From Candidatus Geothrix skivensis (GTDB lineage Bacteria; Acidobacteriota; Holophagae; Holophagales; Holophagaceae), in NCBI GenBank assembly GCA_016721195.1, contig JADKIO010000005.1, positions 248,001 through 312,000 on the forward strand: a stretch of 64,000 nucleotides of DNA, written 5' to 3'. Under the pieces are notes generated by a model. It searched no databases and was not told where the DNA came from. It saw only the letters and a list, made by a program, of their open reading frames with translations. Positions 9,020 to 18,282 of the stretch are shown piece after piece. A program made the translations under genes and the position numbers. How positions within the stretch are numbered: the stretch's first letter is position 1; every line of letters starts with the position of its first letter.

Positions 9020-10455
9020 TCAGAACTGCGACCAGAGGTACTGGTTGGTGATCTCGTGGTGGAACTGGATTTCCGAAGCCTTCACGCGGGTGCCCAGGGC
9101 CTTCGGGCACCGCTCGGCCTGGGCCACCTTGATCTCCGTGAACTTCTCATGGACGGTCTCCCCAAGCAGCTCGGCCATGAACTTGCTGCCCTTGAAGAGG
9201 CGGATGGCATCGAAGATGTTGTCGGGCAGGAAGCGGGTGCGGGCGCGCTTGGCCTCATCCACCTCGTTGGCGGGGCCCTCCATCCCCGTGCGGAGCAGGG
9301 CGTAGTAGATCATGTAGGGATTCGCATCGGGCCCGATGGAGCGGACCTCGATACGGGTGGATTTCTCGTTGCCGGTGGGGATGCGCACCATGGAGCCGCG
9401 GTCCGTGGGGCTCACCTTGATCTGGTTGGGCGCCTCGAAGTGGGGATCCAGGCGGCGGTAGGCATTCACGCTGGGATTCAGGATGAGGCAGAGGTCCGAG
9501 GCGTTGGCCAGGATGCGATTGGTGAAATCCCATGCCAGTTCCGAGAGGCCATCCTTGCCGTCCTTCTTGTAGAAGAGGTTCTTCCCCTTCTTGGCGATGG
9601 AGATGTTGGTGTGCATGCCATTGCCGTTGACCCCGGCCACGGGCTTGGGCAGGAAGCTGGCGGTCATGCCCATGCGGGCCGCCACCTGGCGAGAGAGGAG
9701 CTTGTAGAGCTGCACCTGGTCGGCGGCGATATTGACCTCGGCATAGGTGTAGTTCATCTCGAACTGGGAGGGGGCCACTTCGGGGTGGTCCTTCTCGTTC
9801 CCGAAGCCCATGGCCCGCTGGACCTCGGCCGCGGTGTCGATGAACTGGCGGAGGGATCGCCCGGCAGGCTGTGGTAGTAGCCGCCGGTGGAGACGTATTC
9901 GAAAAGGCCGGTCTCGTGGAAGCGACGCTCCGCATCGAGGCCCCTTGAAGAGGAAGCCTTCGACCTCGTTGGCGGCGTTGAGGATGGTGCCATCCTTCTT
10001 GAACATCTCGTCCGTATAGGCCCGGAGGCGAGCCCGAAGATCGGCGATGAAGGGGTGCCGTCCTGGTTGAGGACTTACCCGAAGACGAGCACCTTGCCGG
10101 GTCCGAAGACATCGCTGGGCAGCCAGTAAAAGGCCGGCCAGTCGATGACGAGGCGGAGGTCGCTCTCGGACTGCGCCGAGAAGCCCCGCACCGAGGAGCC
10201 GTCGAAGGTGAGGTTATCCGAAGACTTCAAGAGGTATTTCTTGTCGTAGTCCAGCATGTGCAGCCGGCCCTCGATATCCGTGAAGCAGACCGTCACGGCC
10301 TTGATGCGCTTCTCCCCCTCGAGGTATTTCATCCGCTCTTCGCGGATCTTCTCGGGATCGACGCGATCCAGGCGCTGCTGCTTGGCCTGGAGGTTCAGCT
10401 GCTCCAACTCGTCATAGGAGATTTCCAGAAAGTCCCGAAGTCCAAGGTTCGCCAT
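9020..10455 (-). CDS. glnA: Glutamine synthetase, three frameshifts plus one in-frame stop
   Basis: ATP-dependent ligation of ammonia to glutamate. The ATG at 10455 follows GGAGG. The first about 125 codons give the N-terminal beta-grasp domain (TDIEGRLHMLDYD, DGSSVRGF). The frame then meets TAA near 10078 where the coding pattern continues. Further single-base changes lie near 10041, 9948 and 9865. The C-terminal 250 codons are intact and hold the catalytic domain: GNEKDHPEVAPSQFEMNY, PVAGVNGNGMHTN, and NPSVNAYRRL with TRIEVRSIGPDANPY. Total length, about 478 codons, suits a type I-like enzyme. Disruption by sequence error is likelier than decay because the conserved core is untouched. Confidence 0.9.
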
Positions 10456-10776
10456 GGGAATGCCTCCAGAGGTGTCCGCACCCAACGTGCTGACTATTAG
10501 CTTAAAAGTATAAGAAATTAATCTAAAAATTCAACAAATTATTCTAAAATTTGTAAATTATTTAATAATTTGCCTTCCAAGCCACCGCCCATGGACTCCC
10601 TCCAGGGGTGCCCCTGTGGGTGGGGGTCGGGACGGACCCCGGCCCAGGCCGGAGGCTCCTGACCCAATGGTGGGCCTGGCCGATGCCTGCACAACCTGTC
10701 GTGGAGGATTTCCCCTTGGGCGCGGTGGGGGTCCTGGCGCGCCTGATCTGCAGACCAGGTTCCTCCAGATGGGTTT
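10456..10776. other. Intergenic control region of the glutamine synthetase gene
   Basis: 321 bases with no coding signal. The stretch 10500-10575 is strongly AT-rich inside GC-rich surroundings and most likely holds the promoter of the minus-strand glutamine synthetase gene. The remainder (10576-10776) shows nothing recognisable. Confidence 0.6.
10555..10571. promoter_or_regulatory. AT-rich perfect dyad, candidate operator
   Basis: A 17-base palindrome with arms AAATTATT and AATAATTT around one central base. It lies 100 bases upstream of the glutamine synthetase start. The position fits an upstream activator or repressor site. No sigma-54 promoter (GG-N10-GC) was evident. The regulator is unknown. 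Confidence 0.4.
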
Positions 10777-11631
10777 CTAGAGGCTCGTCGGCGTCACCAG
10801 GTATTTGCCCTTCGCATCCCGGTCCACCGTGCCGACGGGGATATCGGGATCATGCTCGAAGACGCAGAAGGTCCCGGTGCCGCTGACCTCTTCGAGGACC
10901 TTCAGGCGCTCGTCCACGCAGGTCACCACGTCCAAGTCGTAGCCCATGACCCAGGCGGGCTGGATATGGCGGGCAGTGGGGATGAGGTCCGCCAGGTAGA
11001 CCAGGCGCCGACCACCCCCTTCGATCACCACGTTCTGCAGGCCCTCGATGTGGCCAGGGGCCGGGCGCACGGAAAGGCCGGGCAGGAGCTCGGTGGCGCC
11101 CTCCACGGTATCCAGGAGGCCCGCGGACTCCAGGGGTTCCCAGTTCTGGGGCAGGTAGCTGGCCTTCACGCGCAGGTGGGGCTGCTTCGCATCGGCGAGA
11201 TCCTTCCCCTGCACCACGTACCGCGCCTGGGGAAAGCTGGGGACGAGCTTGCCGTTCGCATCGAAGCGGGTGCTGCCGCCCGCGTGATCGAAGTGCAGGT
11301 GGGTGAGGATGCAGAGGGTGATATCCGCAGGCTTCACGCCGAGCTTTGCCAGGCTGGCGTCCAGCACGCCCCGACCCTGGAACTTGAACCGGGCCATGAA
11401 GGCGTCGCTTTCCTTGTCGCCGTTGCCGTTGTCCACCAGGATGACGTGGCGCTGGCCGTTCACCTCGCCGCGGATCAGCAGGCAGTTGGTGGCCGCGAGG
11501 ATCTGGTTCTCCTCGTCGGCCGGATAGAGCTTGTTCCACACCAGCTTGGGCACCGTGCCGAACATCGCCCCGCCATCCAGCCGGAAGGTGCCGCCGCTGA
11601 CGATCTGGACATCCCAGGGACCGAACTGCAT
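10777..11631 (-). CDS. Metallo-beta-lactamase-fold hydrolase
   Basis: 284 residues, a typical length. The metal site signature HLHFDHAGG gives ligands H111, H113, D115 and H116; later ligands are the His in PAPGHIEG and the Asp in YLADLIP. The family hydrolyses lactones, thioesters and similar bonds with two zinc ions. The order of motifs is that of the cytosolic AttM/quorum-lactonase-like branch, but the substrate cannot be told from sequence. No signal peptide is present. It is intact although its neighbours on both sides carry frameshifts. Confidence 0.88.
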   Translation of the reverse strand: MQFGPWDVQIVSGGTFRLDGGAMFGTVPKLVWNKLYPADEENQILAATNCLLIRGEVNGQRHVILVDNGNGDKESDAFMARFKFQGRGVLDASLAKLGVKPADITLCILTHLHFDHAGGSTRFDANGKLVPSFPQARYVVQGKDLADAKQPHLRVKASYLPQNWEPLESAGLLDTVEGATELLPGLSVRPAPGHIEGLQNVVIEGGGRRLVYLADLIPTARHIQPAWVMGYDLDVVTCVDERLKVLEEVSGTGTFCVFEHDPDIPVGTVDRDAKGKYLVTPTSL

Positions 11632-11689
11632 GAGCGCTCCTGTGCGGTGGCCAATACTGTAAAAGAGAAATAGAGGTGTTAGCCGCAGG

Positions 11690-11750
11690 TGACGCAGACT
11701 TCGCAGATGGAATGAGGATCTCTATCTGCGGACATCTGCGACATCTGCGG
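11690..11750. repeat. Short reiterations of CGCAGAT/ATCTGCG on both strands
   Basis: Between the E1 and hydrolase genes, the heptamer ATCTGCG occurs at about 11724, 11734 and 11743, with its complement CGCAGAT at 11702. Together they can form alternative hairpins. No T-run follows the stem on either side, so this is not a classic terminator. It may be a small dispersed repeat. Confidence 0.5.
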
Positions 11751-11765
11751 TTTTATTTCCAAGGA

Positions 11766-13881
11766 TTAAAATGAAAGAACCTTGCGGGCCTCGGCCAGGA
11801 CCTTGTCGGTGTTGGGCAGGGTGGCGCGCTCGAGGATGCGGCTGAAGCCCACGGGCGTGAATTCCGAGCCCACCCGCGCCACCGGGGCGTCGAGCCAGAC
11901 GAAGCACTCGGAGGCCGCGATGGCCGCCAACTCACCGCCGAAGCCGCCGAAGACCTTGTCCTCGTGGGCAATGAGCACCCGGTGGGTCTTCCGGATGGAC
12001 CGGACGATGGCATCCGTATCCAGGGGGCTGAGGCAGCGGAGATCGATCACCTCGACGGACTTCCCGTCTTCCTTCTCCAGCCTGGCCGCGGCTTCCAGGG
12101 CGAAGTGCACCGGGGTGCCAAAAGCCAGGATGGTGAGGTCCGTCCCCTCGCGGCGGACCCGGGCCTTGCCGAAGGGGACGGCGAAATCCGGGGGGATGAA
12201 GGCGTGGGCCATCTTGGCGTTGTAGAGGAATTTCGGCTCGAGGTAGAGGGTGGTGCCCCGGCTGCGGAGGGCCGTCCGCAGCAGGCCCGCGGCGTCATCG
12301 GCGAAGGCTGGCACCACCACGCGGATGCCGGGCAGGGTCGTGAGCCAGCCTTCCACGTTCTGCGAGTGGTAGAGGCCGCCGCCGATGTAGCCGCCGGAGG
12401 CGATGCGGATGGTGATGTTGGGCGAGAACTGGCCGTTGCTGCGCCAGTAGTCGTGGCTGGTCTCCACGATCTGTTCGGCGGCGGGCCAGATGTAGTCGGC
12501 GAACTCGGCGCCCTCCACGACGACGCGGATCTTGTCATCGAGCCGCGAGAAGCCGTTGGCGGTGCCGACGATGAAATCCTCGGCGATGGGGCCGTTGAAG
12601 ACGCGTTTTTCGCCGAACTCCTGCTGCAGGCCCTTTGACACGTTGAAGATGCCGCCCTTCTCCTTGTTGGCCATGTCCTGGCCCCAGATGAAGGTGTCGG
12701 GGTTGTGCCGGAATTCCTCCTTCAGGGTCTGGTTCAGGGCAGCGATGACGCTGAGGGTCGGGCCCGTTTCCTGATGGGTCCCATCGGGAAACTGGTCCGA
12801 AACCCAACCCGCCGGGATCACGAAATCGTGGATGCTGGCCGGGTCAGGGCTAGGGGCGGCCATGGCCTTCTCGTGGGCGGCCAGTGCGGGCCTGGTTGTC
12901 GATCTCGATGGCCTGAAGCTCATCCTCGCTGAGGCCGTGATCGAGGCAGTACTCGCGGAAGCGGGGCAGGGGGTCCTTTGCCTTGGCCTCGGCCCGCTCG
13001 GCCTCGTCGCGGTAGAGCTCGTGCCGGTCCGAATTCGAGTGGCTGCCGATGCGCACGCAGGTGGCATAGACCATTGAAGGTCCCTTGCCCGTGCGGACGT
13101 AGGCCAGGGCCTCTTCCACGGCCCGCATGGAATCCGGGAAATCCAGGCCGTTGCACTTGATGATCCGCAGGTTGGGGAAGCCGCTGAAGTTGTCGCAGAT
13201 GTGCTCGTTGGCGCTCTGGTCCCGCTTGGGCACGGAAATGCCGTAGCCGTTGTCCTGGACCACGAACACCACCGGCAGCTGCTCCCGATCGGCCCCGTTG
13301 ATGCTTTCGAAGCAGTAGCCTTCAGAGAGGGAAGACTCGCCCTGGCTGCAGAACACGATGGCATCCCGCTGGTAGTGTGACCGCCCGGGCCAGCCCCACC
13401 GCATGCTGGGTGTGGTTGCCCGTGAGGCTGGAGACATTCTGGATGCCGATGGCGGGCTTGCCGACGTGGTCGCTCATGTGGCGGCCGCCACCGCCCCCAT
13501 CGGTGGCCTTGGACATGCCGTTCAGGATGATCTCCTCGGGGGTGATTCCCGCGGCCAGACAGGTCAGCAGGTCGCGGTAGTAGGAAGAGGAAGTCCCGCC
13601 CGGGCCGGAAGGCCAGTCCCGCCGCCAGCTGGATGCCGTCATGCCCGGCGCAGGGCGCGTGATAGGACCAGCCGATGGCCTGCTTCAAATAGTTCGGGGC
13701 CTTGTCGTCCAGGGAGGCGGCCCAGGTGCATCAGCTCATCCAGTGGCAGAGATCCTCACGGCTGGGGCCTTCCTGTCCATCCAGCGCGTTGAGGGCCGCC
13801 TTCACCAGGGTCGGAGTGTCCAACATCCACCTCCAAAGAGCCGGGCTTGTACCGGTCGTACCAGAGCTTTCCATCATCCCA
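11766..13881 (-). CDS. 2-oxoacid dehydrogenase E1, alpha and beta parts fused, several frameshifts
   Basis: A thiamine-diphosphate E1 subunit (branched-chain 2-oxoacid or pyruvate type). The alpha part shows HAPCAGHDGIQLA, GRHMSDHVGKPAIG and TGNHTQHAVGLARAV, then FCSQGESSLSEGYCFES and QDNGYGISVPKRDQS. The beta part is intact from about 12885 to the stop at 11766 (FIWGQDMANKEKGG, GPIAEDFIVGTANG, IRIASGGYIGGGLYHSQNVE, VLIAHEDKVFGGFGGELA). Frame changes occur near 12888, 13380, 13580, 13720, 13745 and 13820. The start is unclear: an ATG at 13826 has GGAGG in front, but the peptide WDDGKLWYDRYKPGSLEVDV read upstream in another frame looks like genuine coding, so the gene probably begins beyond 13881. 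No E2 or E3 gene is adjacent. Confidence 0.85.
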
Positions 13882-13923
13882 CGGACGCGGGGCAGCGGCC
13901 AGCGCCGAGCCTGGACACCCGCT

Positions 13924-14665
13924 TCAGCCGTGGTTCCAGAGGAGCGGCAACCCTTGGTGCCCGCCACCATGGGCTGGGACCACAGGGCCAGGGCCATGGG
14001 CTCCCGGCGCCGCCGGGCCATGAACAGAGAGGAACGCAACCAGATATCGAGGTATCTCCGGTTGGGAAGGCCTGAGCGCCGGCAAAGCAGGGCGCTGTCT
14101 TCCACGATGGCGCTGCTCAGTTCCAGGGCATCGAGGGCCGACTGAAGCTCGCGCTTCAGGTTCTCCGACTCCAGGGCCCGGGACATGAGATGCCCCATGG
14201 TCTTCAGCAGGGCCAACTCGGCGCGGGTGAAGGCCCGGGGCGCATGATGCTGGACGCAGATCGTGCCATGGGGCTGGTCGCCAACCTTGAGGGCCACCCC
14301 GGCGTAGGCGCGGATGCCCAGATCCAGGAAGCCCGGGGACTTGCGCCAGCGGGCTTCCGCGGCGGCGTCCTTGATGGTGAGAGAGCGGTCGGGGTGGGCC
14401 ACCACGAAGGGACAGAAACCCTTCTCCGGCGCCTCGAAGATGCCGTCCATGTTTGCCCTGGGGCCGTGGCCCACCAGAACACTTCGAAACCGAGTGTGGT
14501 CGTGCGGGTGAGCAGGGCCCGGTCCACCCCGAGGGCCTGGACCAGCAGCGCCAAGCCCGCCTCGAAGAGCTTGGCCGAATCCGTCAGGCTGGATTGCAGC
14601 AGATCGGACAGCGCCGCAAGGTGGTCCGTGGAACCGGCGCGACGCTTGACGGGCTTGATCACCAC
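13924..14665 (-). CDS. GAF-domain protein with truncated GGDEF start, frameshifted
   Basis: Starts at ATG 14665. A GAF domain is formed by LLQSSLTDSAKLFEAGLALL and LGVDRALLTRTTTLG in one frame and, after a shift near 14475, GICVQHH-type strands and FTRAELALLKTMGHLMSRAL in the next. After a helix the sequence reads SGLPNRRYLDIWLR and then ARRRREPMALAL, which is the opening of a GGDEF domain, but no GGDEF core follows. The end is uncertain: one frame stops at 13924, another runs on into the E1 start. Predicted cytosolic small-molecule or redox sensor. Whether the missing GGDEF part reflects real truncation or damaged sequence cannot be decided here. Confidence 0.6.
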
Positions 14666-14737
14666 AGAACAGTCTCCAGAGTTGCCTCTAGGTTGCCCGG
14701 CTTTTCCCAGGGCGCAAGCGCTGCCGTCGGCAAGGAC

Positions 14738-15282
14738 CTACCAGCTGACCACGCGGAGGCTGGGACTGATTTCCTCCTGGAGCAGCCCCTCGATGTAGCG
14801 GAGGGTGCCGCTGGCGGCGGAGGGCAGGAGCCACAGGCGCCGTGGTAGCTGATCTCGAGGGTCTGGCCATCGAAGGAGATCACCTCCAGGCCGCCGCCAT
14901 CCCCGGCCAGGCCGGGACGGATGCAGGTGTCCAGCAGGTGGTTGATGCGCTCCAGGGTGGCCTCTGAATCGCCGCCGGTGACCTGGCCCCCGGCCTCGCC
15001 GGTATCGTTGTCGGGCAGCTTCAGGTCCTCGATGGCCTCGCAAATGGGATCGATGAGATCGCTCCACTCGGCGGAAGGCTCCTTGTTCACGGTGACGAAG
15101 CGATCCATGTAGAACACCGAGGTCACCCGGCCCAGGCCGAACAGGCAGGAACCCAGGGGATCCCCGACCGCTGAGCCGAAGTCCTTGAAAGAACGGGATC
15201 CGGCCTTGAGGATGGCCGGGTGCACCAGGAACTTCAGGGCATCCGGATTCGGTGTGGGCTCGATGTTGATGACCTTGGGCAT
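14738..15282 (-). CDS. Nfu-type Fe-S cluster carrier, one frameshift
   Basis: The N-terminal Nfu domain (residues 1-90: IEPTPNPDALKFLV, and RVTSVFYMDRFVTVNK) is followed by the NifU C-terminal domain with the cluster-binding GACGSC motif (C150, C153). Just after it the frame shifts near 14822 (one C short), and the remaining peptide SAASGTLRYIEGLLQEE continues in the next frame to a stop at 14738. Nfu proteins bind a 4Fe-4S cluster between two monomers and pass it to target enzymes. The promoter side (15283-15352) is shared with the divergent gene at 15353 and carries the motif described at 15295. Confidence 0.9.
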
Positions 15283-15294
15283 GGTGGACTCCCC

Positions 15295-15321
15295 TTAAAG
15301 TTTACCAAATTCGTCAGGATT
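15295..15321 (-). promoter_or_regulatory. 27-bp element before nfu, shared with the bacilliredoxin gene
   Basis: Read on the minus strand: AATCCTGAC, then a short variable part, then TTTGGTAAACTTT. Twenty-one of 27 positions match the element at 39097-39123 upstream of the bacilliredoxin gene, in the same orientation and close to the start codon. It could be an extended -10 promoter (TGGTAAACT) or an operator of an Rrf2/IscR-type regulator; the half-site TGAC facing GT.AA gives weak dyad symmetry. Confidence 0.5.
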
Positions 15322-15352
15322 TTGGAGAGTACATACTGAGCCCGGAGTTTCC

Positions 15353-16018
15353 ATGACCCGACCCCAGGCTCTGCTGAGTTGGTCCAGCGGCAAGGATGCC
15401 GCCTGGGCCCTGCAGGTGCTGCGGCAGGTGGGGGAGGTGGAGGTCGTGGGCCTGCTCACCGCCACCAACGCCACCTTCGAGCGGGTGGCCATGCATGGGG
15501 TGCAGGAGGCCCTGCTGGAGGCCCAGGCCGAGGCGGTGGGCCTGCCCCTCTGGAAGGTGCCACTGCCCTGGCCCTGCTCCAACGAGGCCTACCGGGCCCG
15601 CATGGCCCAGGTCTGCTCTGAGGCCGTGGCTCAGGGCATCGAGGCGATGGCCTTCGGGGACCTCTTCCTGGAGGACATCCGGGAGTATCGCGTCCAGAAC
15701 CTGGCGGGGACGGCCTGAGGCCGCTCTTCCCCATCTGGCATTCCGATACGGCCACCCTCGCCCGGGACATGGTGGCCGCCGGGCTGAAGGCCAGCCTGGT
15801 CTGCGTGGATCCCCGGGCCCTGGAACCCAGCTTCGCGGGCCGGGCCTTTGATGCCGAGTTGCTGGCAGAACTCCCGCCGACCGTGGATCCCTGTGGCGAG
15901 CGGGGAGTTCCACACCTTCGCCTGGGACGGCCCCATGTTCCGCCAAGCCGTGCAGGTCCGGGGCGGCGAGGTGGTCGAACGGGACGGCTTTGTCTTCGCC
16001 GACCTGGTGCCCGCATGA
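15353..16018 (+). CDS. Diphthamide-synthase-type ATP pyrophosphatase (PF01902 family), two frameshifts
   Basis: Starts at ATG 15353 with GGAG upstream. The N-terminal SSGKDAAWAL motif is the PP-loop of the alpha-hydrolase fold, and ERVAMHGVQEALLEAQA and AFGDLFLEDIREYR are typical of the family. After a shift near 15715 the sequence continues DTATLARDMVAAGLKASLV and LPPTVDPCGE, and after another near 15903 GEFHTFAWDGPMF to the stop at 16016. The eukaryotic and archaeal relatives amidate diphthine; the bacterial members have no settled substrate. The stop overlaps the next ATG (ATGA). Confidence 0.85.
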
Positions 16019-17483
16019 GCGAGCCGGAGCTGGCGGGTTCTGAGCGGGGTGATCCCACGGGGCCGCTCATCCTGGTGACCGGGGCCACGGGCTACATCGG
16101 AGGCCGCCTCCTGCCCCGGCTGCTGAAGGCCGGCCACAAGGTGCGCTGCCTTTCGCGCAACGTGGACCGGCTGGCGGGGCGGCCCTGGCCGGGGTCGAGC
16201 TGGTCCAGGAGATGTCTCCCAGGCCCAGGACCTGGAAAGGCGCTGCAGGGCGTCCACCAGGCCTACTACCTGGTGCATGCCATGGGGGAGGACCGGCCCA
16301 ATTTCCGGGGGCGGGACCTGCGCCAGGCCCAGGTCTTCGGCGAGGCCTGCGCGAAGGCCGGGGTGCGCCGGATCGTCTACCTGGGGGGCCTGGGGGATCC
16401 CAAGGGCCACCGCAGCGATCACCTGGCCAGCCGCCAGGAGGTGGGTGTGGCTCTGGGCTCGGCGGGGGTGCCGGTGCTGGAATTCCGGGCCGCCGTGATC
16501 GTGGGCAGCGGCAGCGCCAGCTTCGAGATGATCCGCCACCTGACCGAGCGGCTGCCGCTGATGATCACCCCCCGCTGGGTGAACACCCGCTGCCAGCCCA
16601 TCGGCGTGCGGGATGTGCTGGCCTACCTGACGGAAGCCCTCGAGCATCCGGAGGTGGCCGGCATCTTCGAAGTCGGTGGCAAGGATGTCCTCGACTACCG
16701 CCAGATGATGCTGGCCTATGCCAAGGCCCAGGGGACTCCGCAGGGTGGTCATCCCCATGAAGGTACCGCTCCCCTTCCTGTCTGTGCTCTGGGTGGACCT
16801 GGTGACGCCCATCCCCCTGGCCCTGGCGGGACCCCTCATCGAGGGCATGAACACCGAAGTGGTGGTCAGGGATCCCAGGGCCTTGGAGGTCTTCCGGGTG
16901 CGGCCCATGTCCTACGCCGAGGCACTGGCCCTGGCGCTCCAGCGGCTGGAGGAGGACGCGGTGGAGACCACCTGGGCCTCCAGCCTGGCGGGCGAGCCCG
17001 AAGGACGGGCCCTGGGCGCCCACGAGGCATGCTGCTGGAGCGCTACTCGCGCCACGTGAAGGCCCGGCCCGACCTGGTCTTCCAGGCCATCTGCTCCATC
17101 GGAGGAGAGAACGGCTGGCCCGCGGGCAACTGGCTGTGGCAGCTGAGGGGCTGCTGGACCGGGCCCTGGGCGGGGTGGGCATGCGCCGGGGGCGACGGCA
17201 TCCTCGCGAGCTCCGCGTGGGCGATCCCCTGGATTTCTGGAGGGTGGAGGCCCTGGAGCGGAACCACCTCCTCCGGCTTCGGTCCGAGATGAGGCTGGAT
17301 GGCCATGCCTGGCTCCAGTTCACCCTGCGGCCCGAGGGCGAGGCACGAGGCTGGAACAGACCGCCTTCTTCGAGCCCCACGGTCTGGTGGGCCTGTTCTA
17401 CTGGCACCTGGTCCGGCCCTTCCACTGGTTCGTCTTCCCCGGGCTGATCCGGGCCCTGAAGGAGCAGGGCCGAGGGGCCATGA
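16015..17483 (+). CDS. NAD(P)-binding SDR protein with C-terminal DUF2867-like domain, many frameshifts
   Basis: The start ATG 16015 overlaps the upstream stop. The N-terminal Rossmann fold shows LVTGATGYIGGRLLPRLL, and later RRIVYLGGLGDP and VPVLEFRAAVIVGSGSASFE, characteristic of atypical SDRs of the YbjT/NmrA-like group. The C-terminal half (LLERYSRHVKARPDLVFQ, RVGDPLDFWRVE, HAWLQFTLRP, FYWHLVRPFHWFVFPG) matches the lipocalin-like DUF2867 region that often follows such domains. At least seven one-base changes are needed between 16185 and 17345. The stop cannot be fixed exactly; 17483 is an estimate just before the next gene's ribosome-binding site. Confidence 0.75.
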
Positions 17484-17500
17484 CAGAATCGGGCAGGGGA

Positions 17501-18282
17501 ATGACCATGCATGAAGCGCAACGGGAGGCCTGCGTGGCTGCCGCCCAGGCCTGGTGGCAGGGTGCTGCTGGGCTACTTCCGGAAGCTCGACCCCGCCACC
17601 ATCACCGAGAAGACCAAGAACGATGTGGTCAGCGAGGCCGACCGCGCCGCCGAGGCGGCCATCCGCGCCGAGCTGGCTCAGCGCTTCCCTGATACGGTTT
17701 CCTTGGCGAAGAAGGGGCAGCCATGGTGACGCGGAAACCCGCTGGATCGTGGATCCGCTGGACGGCACCCTGAACTTCGTCCAGGGCTTCCCCCACTGGT
17801 GCGTATCCGTGGCCCTGTGGGATGCAGAAGGCCCGGTGGCCGGCTGCGTGCTGGATCCCCTGCGCGGGGATTGTTTCCTGGCCGTGCGTGGCCAGGGGGC
17901 CACCTGGAATGGCAATCCCATGCGGGTCTCCCAGCAGGCGGGCCTGGATGGCGCCTTTCTGGCCACGGGCTTCGCCTACCAGCTGGGGGATCGCTGGCCC
18001 CGGTTCAACGCGGCGCTCGGCCGAGTCTTCCCGAGGGCCAAGGGCATCCGCCGGGCCGGCAGCGCCGCCCTGGATCTCGCCCATGTTGCCTGCGGCATCT
18101 TCGACGGCTACTTCGAGCTGGGCCTCAAGCCCTGGGACCTTGCCGCCGGGGCCCTGCTGGTGCAGGAGGCCGGCGGCGTGATCACGGACTGGGAGGGAGG
18201 GCAGGGCTGGTTCGAAAGCGGAAACATGGTGGTCGGAACCCAAGGTGTGACGCGGGACTTGCTGGTGAGTCTCGAGGCATAG
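17501..18282 (+). CDS. Inositol-monophosphatase-family phosphatase, two frameshifts
   Basis: The ATG at 17501 follows AGGGGA. Motifs in order: NDVVSEADRAAE, then a GEEG-like first metal motif around 17705, WIVDPLDGTLNF (the DPxDGT metal-binding motif), HWCVSVALW, and near the C-terminus ELGLKPWDLAAGALLVQEAGG (the WDxAAG motif). These define the Mg-dependent IMPase/SuhB/CysQ superfamily. Frame changes lie near 17553 and 17715; the rest, including the C-terminal 180 codons, is intact. The substrate could be inositol phosphate, PAP or a sugar phosphate. A hairpin at 18338 lies 56 bases after the stop. Confidence 0.87.

Noticed and set aside
13731..14474. A fused GAF-E1 gene in one frame
   Set aside because: The shared open frame arises because two different frameshifts leave the same frame open; the protein between the GAF end and the E1 start is low-quality sequence.
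15353..17292. Single fused pyrophosphatase-SDR protein
   Set aside because: The frame is open across the junction, but an ATGA overlap with a proper start at 16015 and separate family ends show two genes.
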